Shown: positions 13,804 through 22,649, counted from the first letter of the stretch. The stretch is 64,000 bases of DNA from Hyphomicrobium sp. 12-62-95 (GCA_002279935.1 NCCZ01000013.1:62001-126000), one strand, 5' to 3'. Numbers and translations are program-made. The notes: generated by a model from the sequence alone, not told the origin.

Positions 13804-14247
13804 CTAAATCAGCAGAATCACAGTGCGCAGATGCTCAAGCCGTTCGCTTGAGGCGGGAATTCGAGCGCAGTACCGGCCGTCAGACAGATATGTTCGGACG
13901 TCGCCGCCCATCGGCTCCACGAGAACAGCAGGATAAGCTTTGGGCTTAGCGCCGACGCACGCCTTGTCCGATCTCGTGGAAGTCCCAGAGGAGACAATGG
14001 CGTGATCGTCGCAACCGCCATCGTGCGAATGCCAACCGGTAAATTCGCCGGCATGCTCGCCGTCATCATGCTCACCGCCATGATGATGAAGGGTGGTGTC
14101 CGCGTGGTCGGCGGTCCCGCCGCGCCATTCTAGAGCATGGCTACCGTCGCTGGCGTGGCACAAAACCAGCGGCATCGCAGCCACAATCGATGCCGGTGCG
14201 AACAGCACCAGCAGGATAGCGACGACGAGGCGACGCAGGCTCGACAC
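13804..14247 (-). CDS. His-rich exported protein upstream of czcCBA
   Basis: A small protein with a hydrophobic N-terminus (SSLRRLVVAILLVLFAPASI, signal peptide or anchor). The central segment is very rich in His, Asp and Cys (HHHGGEHDDGEHAGEFTGWH, then SHDGGCDDH), a probable metal-binding stretch. The GTG at 14247 places the signal peptide at the N-terminus. An ATG at 14403 would add about 52 residues of unlikely sequence and would start inside the divergent rcnR promoter. It is transcribed toward czcC, 88 bases away, and is probably part of the efflux operon. No named family recognised. Confidence 0.6.
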   Translation of the reverse strand: MSSLRRLVVAILLVLFAPASIVAAMPLVLCHASDGSHALEWRGGTADHADTTLHHHGGEHDDGEHAGEFTGWHSHDGGCDDHAIVSSGTSTRSDKACVGAKPKAYPAVLVEPMGGDVRTYLSDGRYCARIPASSERLEHLRTVILLI

Positions 14248-14410
14248 GCGAATAGCTCCGATTGGACCGATTCCGTTACCCACCAGAGCTACCACCCCTG
14301 AGCGCGAGGGCCAACAGGTGCGCGGCCCATCTTTTGAGAGCGCATCACCCATGAGGCTAAATGGCAACAACCCGGAGAATATAAGACTTTTCAAGCGCGA
14401 CATTTGACGT

Positions 14411-14440
14411 TTATAGAGTACCCCCCTATACTATACTTAG
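14411..14440 (+). promoter_or_regulatory. Candidate rcnR operator/promoter
   Basis: The intergenic sequence AGAGTACCCCCCTATACTAT contains a C6 tract flanked by TA-rich arms (TAC-C-tract-TATA). This is the layout of CsoR/RcnR-family operators, in which a G/C tract is framed by AT-rich inverted repeats. It lies 15-40 bases before the rcnR start, so the regulator probably represses its own operon. TATACT at 14427-14432 could be a -10 element. Confidence 0.55.
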
Positions 14441-14453
14441 ATCGAGGTCAAGA

Positions 14454-14726
14454 ATGAGCCATACCGTTGCCGGGAAATCGAAGCTGCTCGGGCGCGTGCG
14501 CCGCATCAAGGGGCAGGTCGAAGCCATCGAGCGCGCCCTCGAAGGCGAACACGGTTGCTCGGAGATTCTGCAATTGGTCGCCTCGGTTCGCGGCGCAATA
14601 GGCGGGCTGACCGCAGAACTGATCGACGATCACATGCAGGATCACGTCATCGGCGCTGCCAACGCCGCCGAACGCGAGCGCGGCGCGAGCGCGTTGATGG
14701 ATGTCATCAAAACCTACGTAAAGTGA
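14454..14726 (+). CDS. rcnR: RcnR-like nickel/cobalt-sensing repressor (CsoR/RcnR/FrmR family)
   Basis: A 90-residue all-helical metal-sensing repressor. The first-helix sequence KLLGRVRRIKGQVEAIERAL is diagnostic of the family. Residues His3, Cys35, His60 and His64 are all present; these are the positions that ligate Ni/Co in E. coli RcnR. FrmR, by contrast, lacks His64, so a Ni/Co sensor is favoured over a formaldehyde or copper sensor. Metal binding should release it from the G/C-tract operator upstream and derepress the exporter gene that follows. Confidence 0.88.
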   Translation: MSHTVAGKSKLLGRVRRIKGQVEAIERALEGEHGCSEILQLVASVRGAIGGLTAELIDDHMQDHVIGAANAAERERGASALMDVIKTYVK

Positions 14727-14736
14727 GGGCCCGCAA

Positions 14737-15612
14737 CTGCCGGATATCGCAAGCATCGTCGAACACGGGGCAGCAAATCCCTGGATTTACCTTCCCCTCG
14801 CGGTACTCCTGGGTGCGTTGCATGCGCTTGAGCCGGGACATTCCAAGTCCATGATGGCAGCGTTCATCGTCGCCGTGCGAGGCACGCCCGCCCAGGCAGC
14901 GCTGCTCGGACTAACGGCAGCAGCGGGTCATACGCTGATCGTGTGGATCATCGCCCTTGCGGGACTCTATCTCGGCGACAAAATGATTCTCGATAAGGCC
15001 GAGCCATGGCTTGTACTTATTTCCGGGCTTCTCATCATGGGGCTCTCGCTCCGAATTTTTGCGTTGATGCGGGGAGGTCTTGAGCCTTCCGCCGCTCAAT
15101 TGCGCACTCCCGATCATGCCCATCAAGCCGGCCCAAACCATGATCATCACAAATCCGATGAAGATCATAACCATGACCACAGCCACGAGCCTCATGTCCA
15201 GGATGCCGGACTTGACGCGCACGCAGCAGCCCACGCGCGCCATCTCCAATGTCGCTTTGGCGGTGGCCGGGAGGTCACGAATCTCGACATCGCATGGTTC
15301 GGGTTTTCAGGGGGACTTTTGCCCTGCCCGGCCGCGATTGCGGTGTTGCTGATTTGCCTGCAGCTCAAAGCTTTCACCCTGGGCATCGCCATGGTCGCAG
15401 CGTTTAGTGCGGGACTCGCGATAGCGTTGATCGCCGTCGGTCTTGCAGCGGTCTGGGGCGCCGGTTACGCGCGGTCCCGCTGGCAAGGATTTGACCGGTG
15501 GAGCCATAGGCTTCCCTATGTGTCGGCGTCTATCGTGTTTCTGATCGGTTTCGTGATCTCCGTAAGGGGGGTGCTCGCACTGATGTCTGCTGCTCATGCC
15601 GCGCCGTTCTGA
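14737..15612 (+). CDS. rcnA: RcnA-like nickel/cobalt exporter, start codon unclear
   Basis: An integral-membrane Ni/Co efflux protein. The first helix shows LPLAVLLGALHALEPGHSKS, then MMAAFIVAVRG and AGHTLIVWIIAL. A cytoplasmic His-rich loop (HAHQAGPNHDHHKSDEDHNH, continuing with more HxD/HxH) is the typical metal-binding region, followed by FSGGLLPCPAAIAVLLICLQ. The frame is open only after a TAA at 14719-14721, and no ATG, GTG or TTG lies upstream of the conserved first helix; the first is a TTG at 14818 inside the helix. I place the start at the CTG at 14737, 10 bases after the rcnR stop, but this is uncertain. Confidence 0.8.
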   Translation: MPDIASIVEHGAANPWIYLPLAVLLGALHALEPGHSKSMMAAFIVAVRGTPAQAALLGLTAAAGHTLIVWIIALAGLYLGDKMILDKAEPWLVLISGLLIMGLSLRIFALMRGGLEPSAAQLRTPDHAHQAGPNHDHHKSDEDHNHDHSHEPHVQDAGLDAHAAAHARHLQCRFGGGREVTNLDIAWFGFSGGLLPCPAAIAVLLICLQLKAFTLGIAMVAAFSAGLAIALIAVGLAAVWGAGYARSRWQGFDRWSHRLPYVSASIVFLIGFVISVRGVLALMSAAHAAPF

Positions 15613-15890
15613 CATATGGAAGCTTGCGCAACGCGACGCGCCTTTATTTCGAACGCGCACGGCTTGGTGCCCAAGGCCCTCTAACGCTCTGGCGAGCGGT
15701 AACTTCTCCTTGTCAGTATCAGCTTCCGCCAGCCTATGGCGCGCGGTTGGTCCTCGTATGTGATCACAGCGCCAGCGCATCAGCGGGTAGGAACCGATCC
15801 GGACGCTATCTTGAGTCTGGGACTTGCAACGCTGTCGGCATCGTCCATCCTGTTACAGGTTCCAGCGATCCGCTTTGCGTCAACGCCACT
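15613..15890. other. Gene-free stretch after rcnA
   Basis: No coding signal or recognisable element is seen between the rcnA stop and the copper-regulon box at 15891. Short open frames here have no ribosome sites or domains. Confidence 0.5.
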
Positions 15891-15916
15891 GAAACATTTT
15901 GTAATAAACGCGAAAC
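15891..15916 (+). promoter_or_regulatory. Copper-module DNA box 1
   Basis: The sequence GAAACATTTTGTAATAAACG then CGAAAC matches box 2 (19348-19373) at 22 of 26 positions. It lies about 100 bases upstream of the first gene of the copper operon. The same box type recurs only before copper-module transcription units, so it is probably the binding site of the response regulator encoded at 20458. A short CACCCC/GGGGTG hairpin follows at about 15917-15931. Confidence 0.55.
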
Positions 15917-16013
15917 ACCCCGAATCGGGGTGGCCGATTAAAGTGGATCCCAACCTTTACTTTTTTGGGATGTTTTGCGCCATGGCGACCAAACCAAGCA
16001 CGGCGGCCTCATC

Positions 16014-16328
16014 ATGATCAGGGTGTGGATTGCACTGTTCGCGCTGTTGAGCCTCACAGGTTGGGGTGAACGGGAACCGGCGTGGCCGCAGGCCGGTCCA
16101 ATGCCTGATGAGCCCGTTCCTGTCCCGGCCCAACCCTACCGATCGATTGCCGCTGGCATCAAAAGCTATCGGCCTGTCGAGCCGCAGCCTTGGGGCGAAA
16201 TCAATCGCCAGGTGGCCCCTCCTGGCGCGCTGCCCGCGGATCGACAGCCGCCGCAGGCAACACCGAATTCTTCAACCGCCCCGGCGCAACCGAAGCCCAT
16301 GGAGTCCATGCCGGGCATGCAACATTGA
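16014..16328 (+). CDS. Small Pro-rich exported protein of the copper module
   Basis: A 104-residue protein with an N-terminal hydrophobic segment (MIRVWIALFALLSLTGWGER) and a Pro/Gln-rich body that ends in a Met/His tail (MESMPGMQH) suited to copper binding. An in-frame start at 15975 would only add non-signal sequence, so the ATG at 16014 is chosen. It is the first gene after box 1 and precedes the TolC-like and multicopper oxidase genes. No named family recognised. Confidence 0.65.
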   Translation: MIRVWIALFALLSLTGWGEREPAWPQAGPMPDEPVPVPAQPYRSIAAGIKSYRPVEPQPWGEINRQVAPPGALPADRQPPQATPNSSTAPAQPKPMESMPGMQH

Positions 16329-16404
16329 TGAAACGGGTGTGAGTGTACCGCGGAGCCTTCGGGGGAAGGCGTTGCGAGATTTTAGAGCACCGGGGGGATC
16401 GCTC

Positions 16405-17886
16405 ATGGGTTTGGGCAGACGGCGTAGCGTTTGGAAGAGATTGATGAGGATCTCGGCGGCAAGTCCGCTTTTGATTTTGGGCGGTTGCGCGCAGTTCTCG
16501 GCTGATGGTGGCATGAGCCTTGTGAGCGACCTGTCGACTGCAGCGATTGGCGAACCCGCCGCGAAAATCCAAGATGAGCACGGCGCCGCTGCGGCCGAGG
16601 CCCGAGTGGCCGAGCTTCTTTCGCGCACGATGACGCCCGATGCGGCCGTTCAGATCGCTCTTTTGAACAACCGGGGCCTGCAAGCCGCCTACACCGAACT
16701 TGGTGTGTCGGAAGCCATGATGGTCGAAGCGAGTTTGCCACCCTCACCGATCGTCACGCTGTCACGTCTCATTCAACCGTCGACAATCGAGATCGAAGCC
16801 CAGATTTTGCAGAATGTGTTGAGCCTTTTGACCTTGCCGCGCCGGCGCGAGATCGCGGAGGATCGCTTTCTCCAGGCACAGAAACGCGCGGTCGATGCGA
16901 CTCTCAAGATCGCGGCCGATGCGCGCCGCGCCCACTATCGGGCTGTGGCGGCGAACGAGCAGGTGGTCCTCCTGCAGCAGGCCGTCAACTCGGCCGAAAC
17001 CGTGTCAGACTTTGCCAGGAAGCTTGGTGAGACGGGCGGCATGGCGAAGCTGGATCAAGCGCGCGAGCACGCCTTCACGGCTGAGGTTGGCGGTCAATTG
17101 GCGCAAGCGCGTCTGACACAGCGCCTGGAGCGCGAACGGCTCAACCAGGCGCTTGGACTATGGGGCGCGCAGCTCAAATATAAACTACCGGATAAACTGC
17201 CCGCCCTTCCTCCAAAGCCGAAAGTCGAAGACGACATTGAAACCGAGGCTGTGCTTTCCCGCATCGATCTGGAAATCGCACGCATGGAGATCGCTATCCT
17301 GGCCAAGGAGTTTGGGCTCACGAGCGCCACTCGATTCATCGATGTGCTGGAGGTTCGGGGCATTCGTCGCGTTGAAACGAACAAGGTCACGGAAGTCGAC
17401 TTTACGCTCGGACCGGGCCCCGCGCTCATACGCACAGAGACGCAGCGGACGGAGAAAGTTCGCTGGCGCGGCTTCGACGTGGATTTTCAGATTCCGATCT
17501 ATGACTTCGGCGAAGTGCGGACCCGGCGGGTCGAAGAAACCTATATGACCGCCGTCAACCGGTTGATTGAAAAAGCGGTGAATGTGCGGTCCGAAGCACG
17601 GCAGGCCTATCAGGCCTATCGCGGCACGTATGACGTCGTTCGGCACTACGAGCGGGAAATCCTGCCTCTTCGCCAGATTATTACCGAGCAAACGCTGCTA
17701 AACTACAATGGTATGCTTGTCGACGTGTTCCAGTTGCTCGCCGATGCTCGGGCCCGGATCGAAACGAATGTGCAGGCTGCGACCGCGCGGCGCGATTTCT
17801 GGCTGGCCAAAGTCGATTTGCACACCGCAGTGATCGGCGGACGCGATGGCAGCGTTGCATCGGTCGCTGCGGGTACGGGCGGATGA
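16405..17886 (+). CDS. TolC-family outer-membrane lipoprotein of the copper module
   Basis: An outer-membrane channel-like protein of about 493 residues. The signal peptide runs through SAASPLLILGGC with a lipobox Cys. The body has long amphipathic helices (AVQIALLNNRGLQAAYTELG; AIVSLG-type repeats are replaced by MMVEASLPPSPIVTLSRLIQ). Such TolC-like proteins often sit directly upstream of CopA-type multicopper oxidases. The ATG at 16405 follows GGGGGATC; an internal ATG at 16444 follows GGAAGAGA and is an equally good start. The next gene begins 24 bases after the stop. Confidence 0.82.
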   Translation: MGLGRRRSVWKRLMRISAASPLLILGGCAQFSADGGMSLVSDLSTAAIGEPAAKIQDEHGAAAAEARVAELLSRTMTPDAAVQIALLNNRGLQAAYTELGVSEAMMVEASLPPSPIVTLSRLIQPSTIEIEAQILQNVLSLLTLPRRREIAEDRFLQAQKRAVDATLKIAADARRAHYRAVAANEQVVLLQQAVNSAETVSDFARKLGETGGMAKLDQAREHAFTAEVGGQLAQARLTQRLERERLNQALGLWGAQLKYKLPDKLPALPPKPKVEDDIETEAVLSRIDLEIARMEIAILAKEFGLTSATRFIDVLEVRGIRRVETNKVTEVDFTLGPGPALIRTETQRTEKVRWRGFDVDFQIPIYDFGEVRTRRVEETYMTAVNRLIEKAVNVRSEARQAYQAYRGTYDVVRHYEREILPLRQIITEQTLLNYNGMLVDVFQLLADARARIETNVQAATARRDFWLAKVDLHTAVIGGRDGSVASVAAGTGG

Positions 17887-17910
17887 CGGCATCGAGAAAG
17901 GAGCTTCAGG

Positions 17911-19326
17911 ATGACGGTATCGCGTAGAGACATGATGGTCGCGACGGGCGGGCTTGCGTTGCTGGGTGCCGCCAAAGTGACGGGCCGCCCCGCCCACGCT
18001 GCAGCCCCAGAAGCGCAGTTCCAGTCATCGCCAGCCACACAGGCTCCGGTGGCTCCTTCGAGCGGCCCAGACTATCAGCCGGTTGTCACTTTGAACGGCT
18101 GGACACTCGCACCGCGCATGAACGGCGAATGGAAAGAATTCCATCTGGTCGCTGAACCGGTCGTGCGCGAGATGGCGCCCGGAATGAAAGCACACCTGTG
18201 GGGCTACAACGGCCAGTCTCCGGGTCCAACAATTGAGGTGATCGAGGGCGACAAGGTGCGCATTTTCGTCACCAACAAACTTCCCGAACATACGACTATT
18301 CACTGGCACGGGCAGATCCTGCCGAGCGGCATGGATGGCGTTGGCGGCTTGAATCAGCCGCACATCAAGCCGGGCGAGACCTACGTCTACGAGTGGCAGA
18401 TCGCGAAGTCCGGCACGTTCATGTATCACCCGCATGCCGATGAAATGGTTCAGATGGCTATGGGCATGATGGGGTTCTTTGTCGTCCATCCCAAAGACCC
18501 GAAGTTCATGCGCGTTGACCGCGATTTCGTCTTCCTGCTGAATGCCTATGACATCGATCCAGGTTCGTATGTCCCGCGCATCGCGCAGATGTTGAACTTC
18601 AATCTTTGGAGCTGGAACAGCCGTGTCTTCCCCGGCATCGATCCTCTTGTCGTACGCAAGGGCGATCGCGTGCGCGTGCGCTTCGGCAATCTCACGATGA
18701 CGAACCATCCAATCCACATGCACGGCTACCATTTCGAGGTGACTTGTACGGACGGCGGCTGGGTGCGTCCCGAAGCCCGGTGGCCTGAGGTGACGATCGA
18801 TTGCGCTGTCGGGCAAATGCGCGCCTACGAGTTCGACGCAAACTACGAGGGCGACTGGGCTATTCACTGCCATAAGTCGCACCACACGATGAACGCGATG
18901 GGTCATGACTTGCGAACATTCATCGGCGTCGACCAGTCCGAGCTGAAGAAGCGCATGTCCCAGATGGTCAAGGGCTATATGCCGATGGGGGCCGCCGGCA
19001 TGGCCGATATGGGCGAGATGGAAATGCCGCTGCCCGACAACACGCTGCCGATGATGACCGGGTTCGCCCAATTCGGGCCTGTCGAGATGGGCGGCATGTT
19101 TTCGGTTGTCAAAGTACGCGAGGGGCTTGACCGCAACGACTACAAGGACCCCGGTTGGTACGAGAATCCGGAAGGTACCGTCGCCTTCAAGTGGACGGGC
19201 GATCCCTCGAAACTTTCCAATCCCGTTCGTGCTCCGGCTGAACCGGCAGCAACGACCGGACCTGGCGGGCCCGCATCAGAAATTGAGGTCAAAGCCGTCA
19301 AGCCGAACGGGCATTCAGGGCATTGA
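17911..19326 (+). CDS. Tat-exported multicopper oxidase (CopA-like)
   Basis: A 471-residue periplasmic oxidase, probably oxidising Cu(I) for copper tolerance. A Tat signal is visible (SRRDMMVATGGLALLGAAKV). The copper ligands are all present: HTTIHWHGQILPSGMDG (about residue 128), MYHPHADEM (about 171), HPIHMHGYHFE (about 266) and WAIHCHKSHHTMNAMGH (about 317), covering type 1, 2 and 3 sites. A Met-rich segment follows (MSQMVKGYMPMGAAGMADMG, then MEMPLPDN), a known feature of copper-handling oxidases. It lies in the operon after the TolC-like gene. Confidence 0.93.
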   Translation: MTVSRRDMMVATGGLALLGAAKVTGRPAHAAAPEAQFQSSPATQAPVAPSSGPDYQPVVTLNGWTLAPRMNGEWKEFHLVAEPVVREMAPGMKAHLWGYNGQSPGPTIEVIEGDKVRIFVTNKLPEHTTIHWHGQILPSGMDGVGGLNQPHIKPGETYVYEWQIAKSGTFMYHPHADEMVQMAMGMMGFFVVHPKDPKFMRVDRDFVFLLNAYDIDPGSYVPRIAQMLNFNLWSWNSRVFPGIDPLVVRKGDRVRVRFGNLTMTNHPIHMHGYHFEVTCTDGGWVRPEARWPEVTIDCAVGQMRAYEFDANYEGDWAIHCHKSHHTMNAMGHDLRTFIGVDQSELKKRMSQMVKGYMPMGAAGMADMGEMEMPLPDNTLPMMTGFAQFGPVEMGGMFSVVKVREGLDRNDYKDPGWYENPEGTVAFKWTGDPSKLSNPVRAPAEPAATTGPGGPASEIEVKAVKPNGHSGH

Positions 19327-19347
19327 GGACACGTTCTGAGACGCGTG

Positions 19348-19373
19348 GAAACAATTTGTAACAATCGCGAAAT
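19348..19373 (+). promoter_or_regulatory. Copper-module DNA box 2
   Basis: GAAACAATTTGTAACAATCG then CGAAAT matches box 1 at 22 of 26 positions. Together with the next bases (GAAGCGGTAG) it also matches box 3 at 22650. It lies about 70 bases upstream of the cupredoxin gene, where a promoter for cupredoxin-cusF is expected. Confidence 0.55.
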
Positions 19374-19444
19374 GAAGCGGTAGAGCGCGTTCGTTACATC
19401 CCTCGTTGGCGCGAAGTCAGCGCAGTTCGTTGAGGGATAAGTCC

Positions 19445-19951
19445 ATGAGAACGCGGATCACGCGATCACAGCTTTTGATAGCGCTGACGGCAAGCGCAGG
19501 TGTGCCGTTCGCCGGAACGCTTGCCATAGCAGAACCAGGAGCGGCCGGTCATACGCACAAAGTCTTTGCCGCGGGCGAACCCGGTGATCTTGCGAAGCCG
19601 GCTCGGACGATCACCGTCGCGATGACGGAGGGCGACGGCACCATGGCCTACGATCCACCGGAGCTGGCGGTGAGGGCTGGTGAGCAGATCAAGTTCGTGA
19701 TCACCAATCGCGGGGCGCTCGATCACGAGTTCATGCTCGACAGCGTCGAGAAGAATGCTAAGCACCGCATCGCCATGCAGAAAAACCCGGAGATGGAGCA
19801 CGACGATCCCAACGGACGCCGCTTGAAACCAGGCGGATCGACAGAGATCGTCTGGAAATTCTCGAAGGCCGGAGCCTTCGAGTTCGCCTGCCTCATTCCC
19901 GGCCACTCCGAGGCCGGCATGAAGGGCGTTGTCGTCGTGTCGGAAAAGTAA
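19445..19951 (+). CDS. Periplasmic cupredoxin
   Basis: A 168-residue blue-copper-like protein with a signal peptide (RSQLLIALTASAGVPFAGTL). The cupredoxin fold is shown by LAVRAGEQIKFVITNRGALD followed by HEFML (first His ligand), and by FEFACLIPGHSEAGMKG, which supplies Cys, His and Met of a type 1 site. Related proteins accompany CopA-type oxidases in copper and arsenite regions. The start at 19445 fits the signal peptide; an upstream in-frame start at 19406 would bury it. Confidence 0.88.
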   Translation: MRTRITRSQLLIALTASAGVPFAGTLAIAEPGAAGHTHKVFAAGEPGDLAKPARTITVAMTEGDGTMAYDPPELAVRAGEQIKFVITNRGALDHEFMLDSVEKNAKHRIAMQKNPEMEHDDPNGRRLKPGGSTEIVWKFSKAGAFEFACLIPGHSEAGMKGVVVVSEK

Positions 19952-19998
19952 ATCGATAGCGAACGCACCGAGATCAATTCAAACAAGGAGTTCAAGAC

Positions 19999-20361
19999 AT
20001 GAAAATCGGATACGCACTGGCCGTTGCTGCTGTGCTTCTCGCCGGACCTACGGGTGTCGCGAGCGCAGGTGGAACTCATGACCCCGCGATGCATCAGGCA
20101 GCAGATACGCCTGCTGCAGAAAAGCCGGCCGCGTCCCTGCCGAAAGTTAGCGGCACCGTGACGAAGGTTGATGAGACCGCCGGCAAGATCACGATCGATC
20201 ATCAGGCCATTCCAAACTTGCAAATGGATCCCATGACCATGGTCTTCAAGGCGTCGGATGCTGCGCTGCTGAAAGCTGCCAAGCCGGGTGACGCCGTCAA
20301 GTTCACGGCGGACAAGGTCAACGGTCAGCTAACCGTAATGAGCCTCGAAAAAGGCAAGTGA
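19999..20361 (+). CDS. cusF: CusF-like periplasmic copper-binding protein
   Basis: A 120-residue exported protein with a signal peptide (MKIGYALAVAAVLLAGPTGV) and a CusF-type OB fold from about residue 48. The metal motif reads IDHQAIPNLQMDPMTMVF: the His and the two Met of the E. coli site are present, but the capping Trp position is Met. It probably carries Cu(I) in the periplasm. AAGGAG precedes the ATG, and a terminator-like hairpin follows. Confidence 0.88.
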   Translation: MKIGYALAVAAVLLAGPTGVASAGGTHDPAMHQAADTPAAEKPAASLPKVSGTVTKVDETAGKITIDHQAIPNLQMDPMTMVFKASDAALLKAAKPGDAVKFTADKVNGQLTVMSLEKGK

Positions 20362-20371
20362 TAAAACACGC

Positions 20372-20411
20372 AGCCCAGGCCGCCTGAAAGACCGACAAGC
20401 GGCCTAGGCTG
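20372..20411 (+). terminator. Hairpin after cusF
   Basis: AGCCCAGGCCGC and GCGGCCTAGGCT form a long stem with one mismatch, followed by GTTAT. It probably ends the cupredoxin-cusF transcript. Confidence 0.6.
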
Positions 20412-20414
20412 TTA

Positions 20415-20420
20415 TATAAT
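20415..20420 (+). promoter_or_regulatory. Candidate -10 element for the response regulator
   Basis: A perfect TATAAT lies 38 bases before the ATG at 20458, directly after the hairpin. No clear -35 is seen at the right distance, so an activator-dependent promoter is possible. Confidence 0.4.
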
Positions 20421-20457
20421 CTGCAGTATTTCAGATGTTGCCTCGACGGAAACACGC

Positions 20458-21228
20458 ATGTCTCCCTCAGATTTTCCAGCGTCGGAGCGCGATGCCAGTG
20501 CGCCGCCGGCCTCGATCACAGATGCCCATGTTCTGATTGTCGATGACGACGGCCAGCTTCGCCAGCTCGTTGCCAAGTTTCTCCGCGGCCAGGGCTATCG
20601 CGTGACGGGCGTCCGCGACGGGCGTGAAATGAACGACACCCTAAAACTCGTCCTGTTTGACCTCATCATCCTCGATGTAATGTTGCCTGGGCCTTCAGGC
20701 CTCGACCTTTGCCGGGAACTGCGCAAGACATCCTCGACCCCCATCATGATGCTGACAGCTAAGGGGGACGAAACGGATCGGATTGTTGGACTGGAGCTTG
20801 GCGCTGACGATTATCTCGCGAAACCTTTCAGCACACGGGAATTGCTCGCGCGCGTCCGTGCCCTTCTCCGCAGAGCTTCTGTTTCCCCGCACCTCGTTCA
20901 GCCGCTGAGCGCTGGCGCGTACGCGTTTGAGGGGTGGGTGCTGGATACGCGCAAACGGCAACTGCTCAACCCCGAAGGTGTCGTGATTGATCTTAGCACG
21001 GGCGAGTACGATATGCTGCTAGCCTTTGTCGAAAGCCCGCAGCGTGTTCTGACGCGGGAACAGTTGCTCGACCTTTCGCGCAACAGGATCGCGACGGGTT
21101 TTGATCGCAGCATAGACGTTCAAATCAGCCGTCTGCGGCGCAAGCTTGAAAGTGCGGATGAAGGCGGGATGATCAAGACGGTCCGCGGCGCAGGCTACAT
21201 GTTCGTGCCATCAGTAAAGCGCGTCTGA
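20458..21228 (+). CDS. OmpR-family response regulator of the copper module
   Basis: A 256-residue regulator. After a 24-residue leader the receiver begins VLIVDDDGQLRQLVAKFLRG; the phospho-acceptor Asp is in IILDVMLPGPSGLDL, with the conserved Thr in MMLTAKGDE and Lys in YLAKPFS. The C-terminal winged helix ends SRLRRKLESADEGG then TVRGAGYMF. It is followed 22 bases later by its kinase. It probably activates the copper genes through the three conserved boxes, which is inference from location. Confidence 0.92.
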   Translation: MSPSDFPASERDASAPPASITDAHVLIVDDDGQLRQLVAKFLRGQGYRVTGVRDGREMNDTLKLVLFDLIILDVMLPGPSGLDLCRELRKTSSTPIMMLTAKGDETDRIVGLELGADDYLAKPFSTRELLARVRALLRRASVSPHLVQPLSAGAYAFEGWVLDTRKRQLLNPEGVVIDLSTGEYDMLLAFVESPQRVLTREQLLDLSRNRIATGFDRSIDVQISRLRRKLESADEGGMIKTVRGAGYMFVPSVKRV

Positions 21229-21250
21229 TACGCCTGCGGCGGGAGTTCGC

Positions 21251-22588
21251 ATGAGACTTGTCCCTGACACCATTGCCGGGCGCACCATCGCGGTGCTTTT
21301 GCTCGGGCTCACCGCACTGCATTTGGCCAGCATATGGGCCTATCAGTTGGGTCTTGATTCGGAAGTTGGACTGACGAATGCCGCGCGAACGGCCGAGCGG
21401 CTCGTCTCAATCAAATCGACGTTAAGCTGGCTTCCCGCTGAAAAAAGAGAGGAAACAGCGCATACCCTGTCGGGGGGCGCACTGGAGGTCCACTACAGCA
21501 CGGTCCCGCTCGCTGTAGCCCCCGCAGTTATGACCGGCCCGGCCAGCGCGTTGCAGTCCGAAATTGAAAAAAGCACAAAAACCCATCGCGATGGCGGTCT
21601 CATCGTCGGGACGCCAGCACAAGGAACAGGCACACGCACCGATCCGCATTTGACCCTCGTTTCGATGCGATTGCCCGATGGAGGGTGGGTGAACACCAAC
21701 ATCGCAGTGCTGGACGGTGCGCATAATTCCAGGGGAGCTATCATTGTATCAACGGCCCTGATGGCGCTTGGAGTTTTGGGTATCGCCCTTGGCATGGCCC
21801 GAAGCGTGACACAACCAATCCGCAAATGCGCCGAAGAGGCCAAACGCGTCTACGTCACAAGTGAACCTCAGCCGATCCCAGTCGACGGCCCAAAAGAAGT
21901 GCGCGAGCTGGCGGCTTCGTTCAATGAAATGCAACTGCGCGTCAAGAAACTCGTTGATGAGCGCACCCTCATGCTTGCGGCGATTTCCCACGACCTGAAG
22001 TCACCGCTGGCCCGTTTACGCTTGCGGCTAGAGGATGTTGCCGACGAAGATGTGCGCCGCGCCATCGAGACCGATTTCGATGACATGCTGCAGATGATCG
22101 GCTCGTCCTTGGAGTTCCTGCGCAGCGATCACACCGGTGAGGAGCGCCAACGGCTCGATCTTGGTGCCATTGTCCGGACGATCTGCGATGACTTTGCCGA
22201 TCAGGGGCTGGCGGTGACACTCGAACGGCAAGACAAAGCAATCTTCACCGGTCGCCGCCTCGCCCTGAAACGCGCGTTCGCGAATTTGATCGGAAACGCC
22301 CTGAAGTACGGTCAAAGCGCAACTGTTCGCGTCTTAGCCGCGCCGCAGAACGTCACTTTGGAGATTGAGGATCAGGGTCCGGGCATTCCCGAGGATGAAC
22401 TCGAAAAAGTTCTCGCGCCTTTCTATCGCATCGAAGCGTCGCGCAGTCGAGATACCGGCGGAACGGGACTGGGGTTGACGATTGCCCAAAGCGTCATCGA
22501 AAGCCACGGCGGTACGCTACAGCTTAAGAACCGTCCCGAAGGCGGCCTCTTGGTGAGGGTGGTTTTGGCGAAAGTGGAGGGCTCCTAA
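21251..22588 (+). CDS. Sensor histidine kinase of the copper module
   Basis: A 445-residue membrane kinase. The first helix lies near residues 11-32, a periplasmic region spans about 33-160, the second helix is near 162-182, and a HAMP domain follows. The phosphorylation box is LAAISHDLKSPLARLRLRLE (His about residue 247), with N box NLIGNALKYG, G1 EDQGPGIPE and G2 DTGGTGLGLTIAQSVI, so it is complete. Organisation as regulator-kinase and the gene neighbourhood suggest metal sensing. Confidence 0.92.
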   Translation: MRLVPDTIAGRTIAVLLLGLTALHLASIWAYQLGLDSEVGLTNAARTAERLVSIKSTLSWLPAEKREETAHTLSGGALEVHYSTVPLAVAPAVMTGPASALQSEIEKSTKTHRDGGLIVGTPAQGTGTRTDPHLTLVSMRLPDGGWVNTNIAVLDGAHNSRGAIIVSTALMALGVLGIALGMARSVTQPIRKCAEEAKRVYVTSEPQPIPVDGPKEVRELAASFNEMQLRVKKLVDERTLMLAAISHDLKSPLARLRLRLEDVADEDVRRAIETDFDDMLQMIGSSLEFLRSDHTGEERQRLDLGAIVRTICDDFADQGLAVTLERQDKAIFTGRRLALKRAFANLIGNALKYGQSATVRVLAAPQNVTLEIEDQGPGIPEDELEKVLAPFYRIEASRSRDTGGTGLGLTIAQSVIESHGGTLQLKNRPEGGLLVRVVLAKVEGS

Positions 22589-22649
22589 GCCCTCAAGACC
22601 AACCATGCCGGGCCGCGAGCTATTTTCACGACCGCTCCTGCAATCAAAG

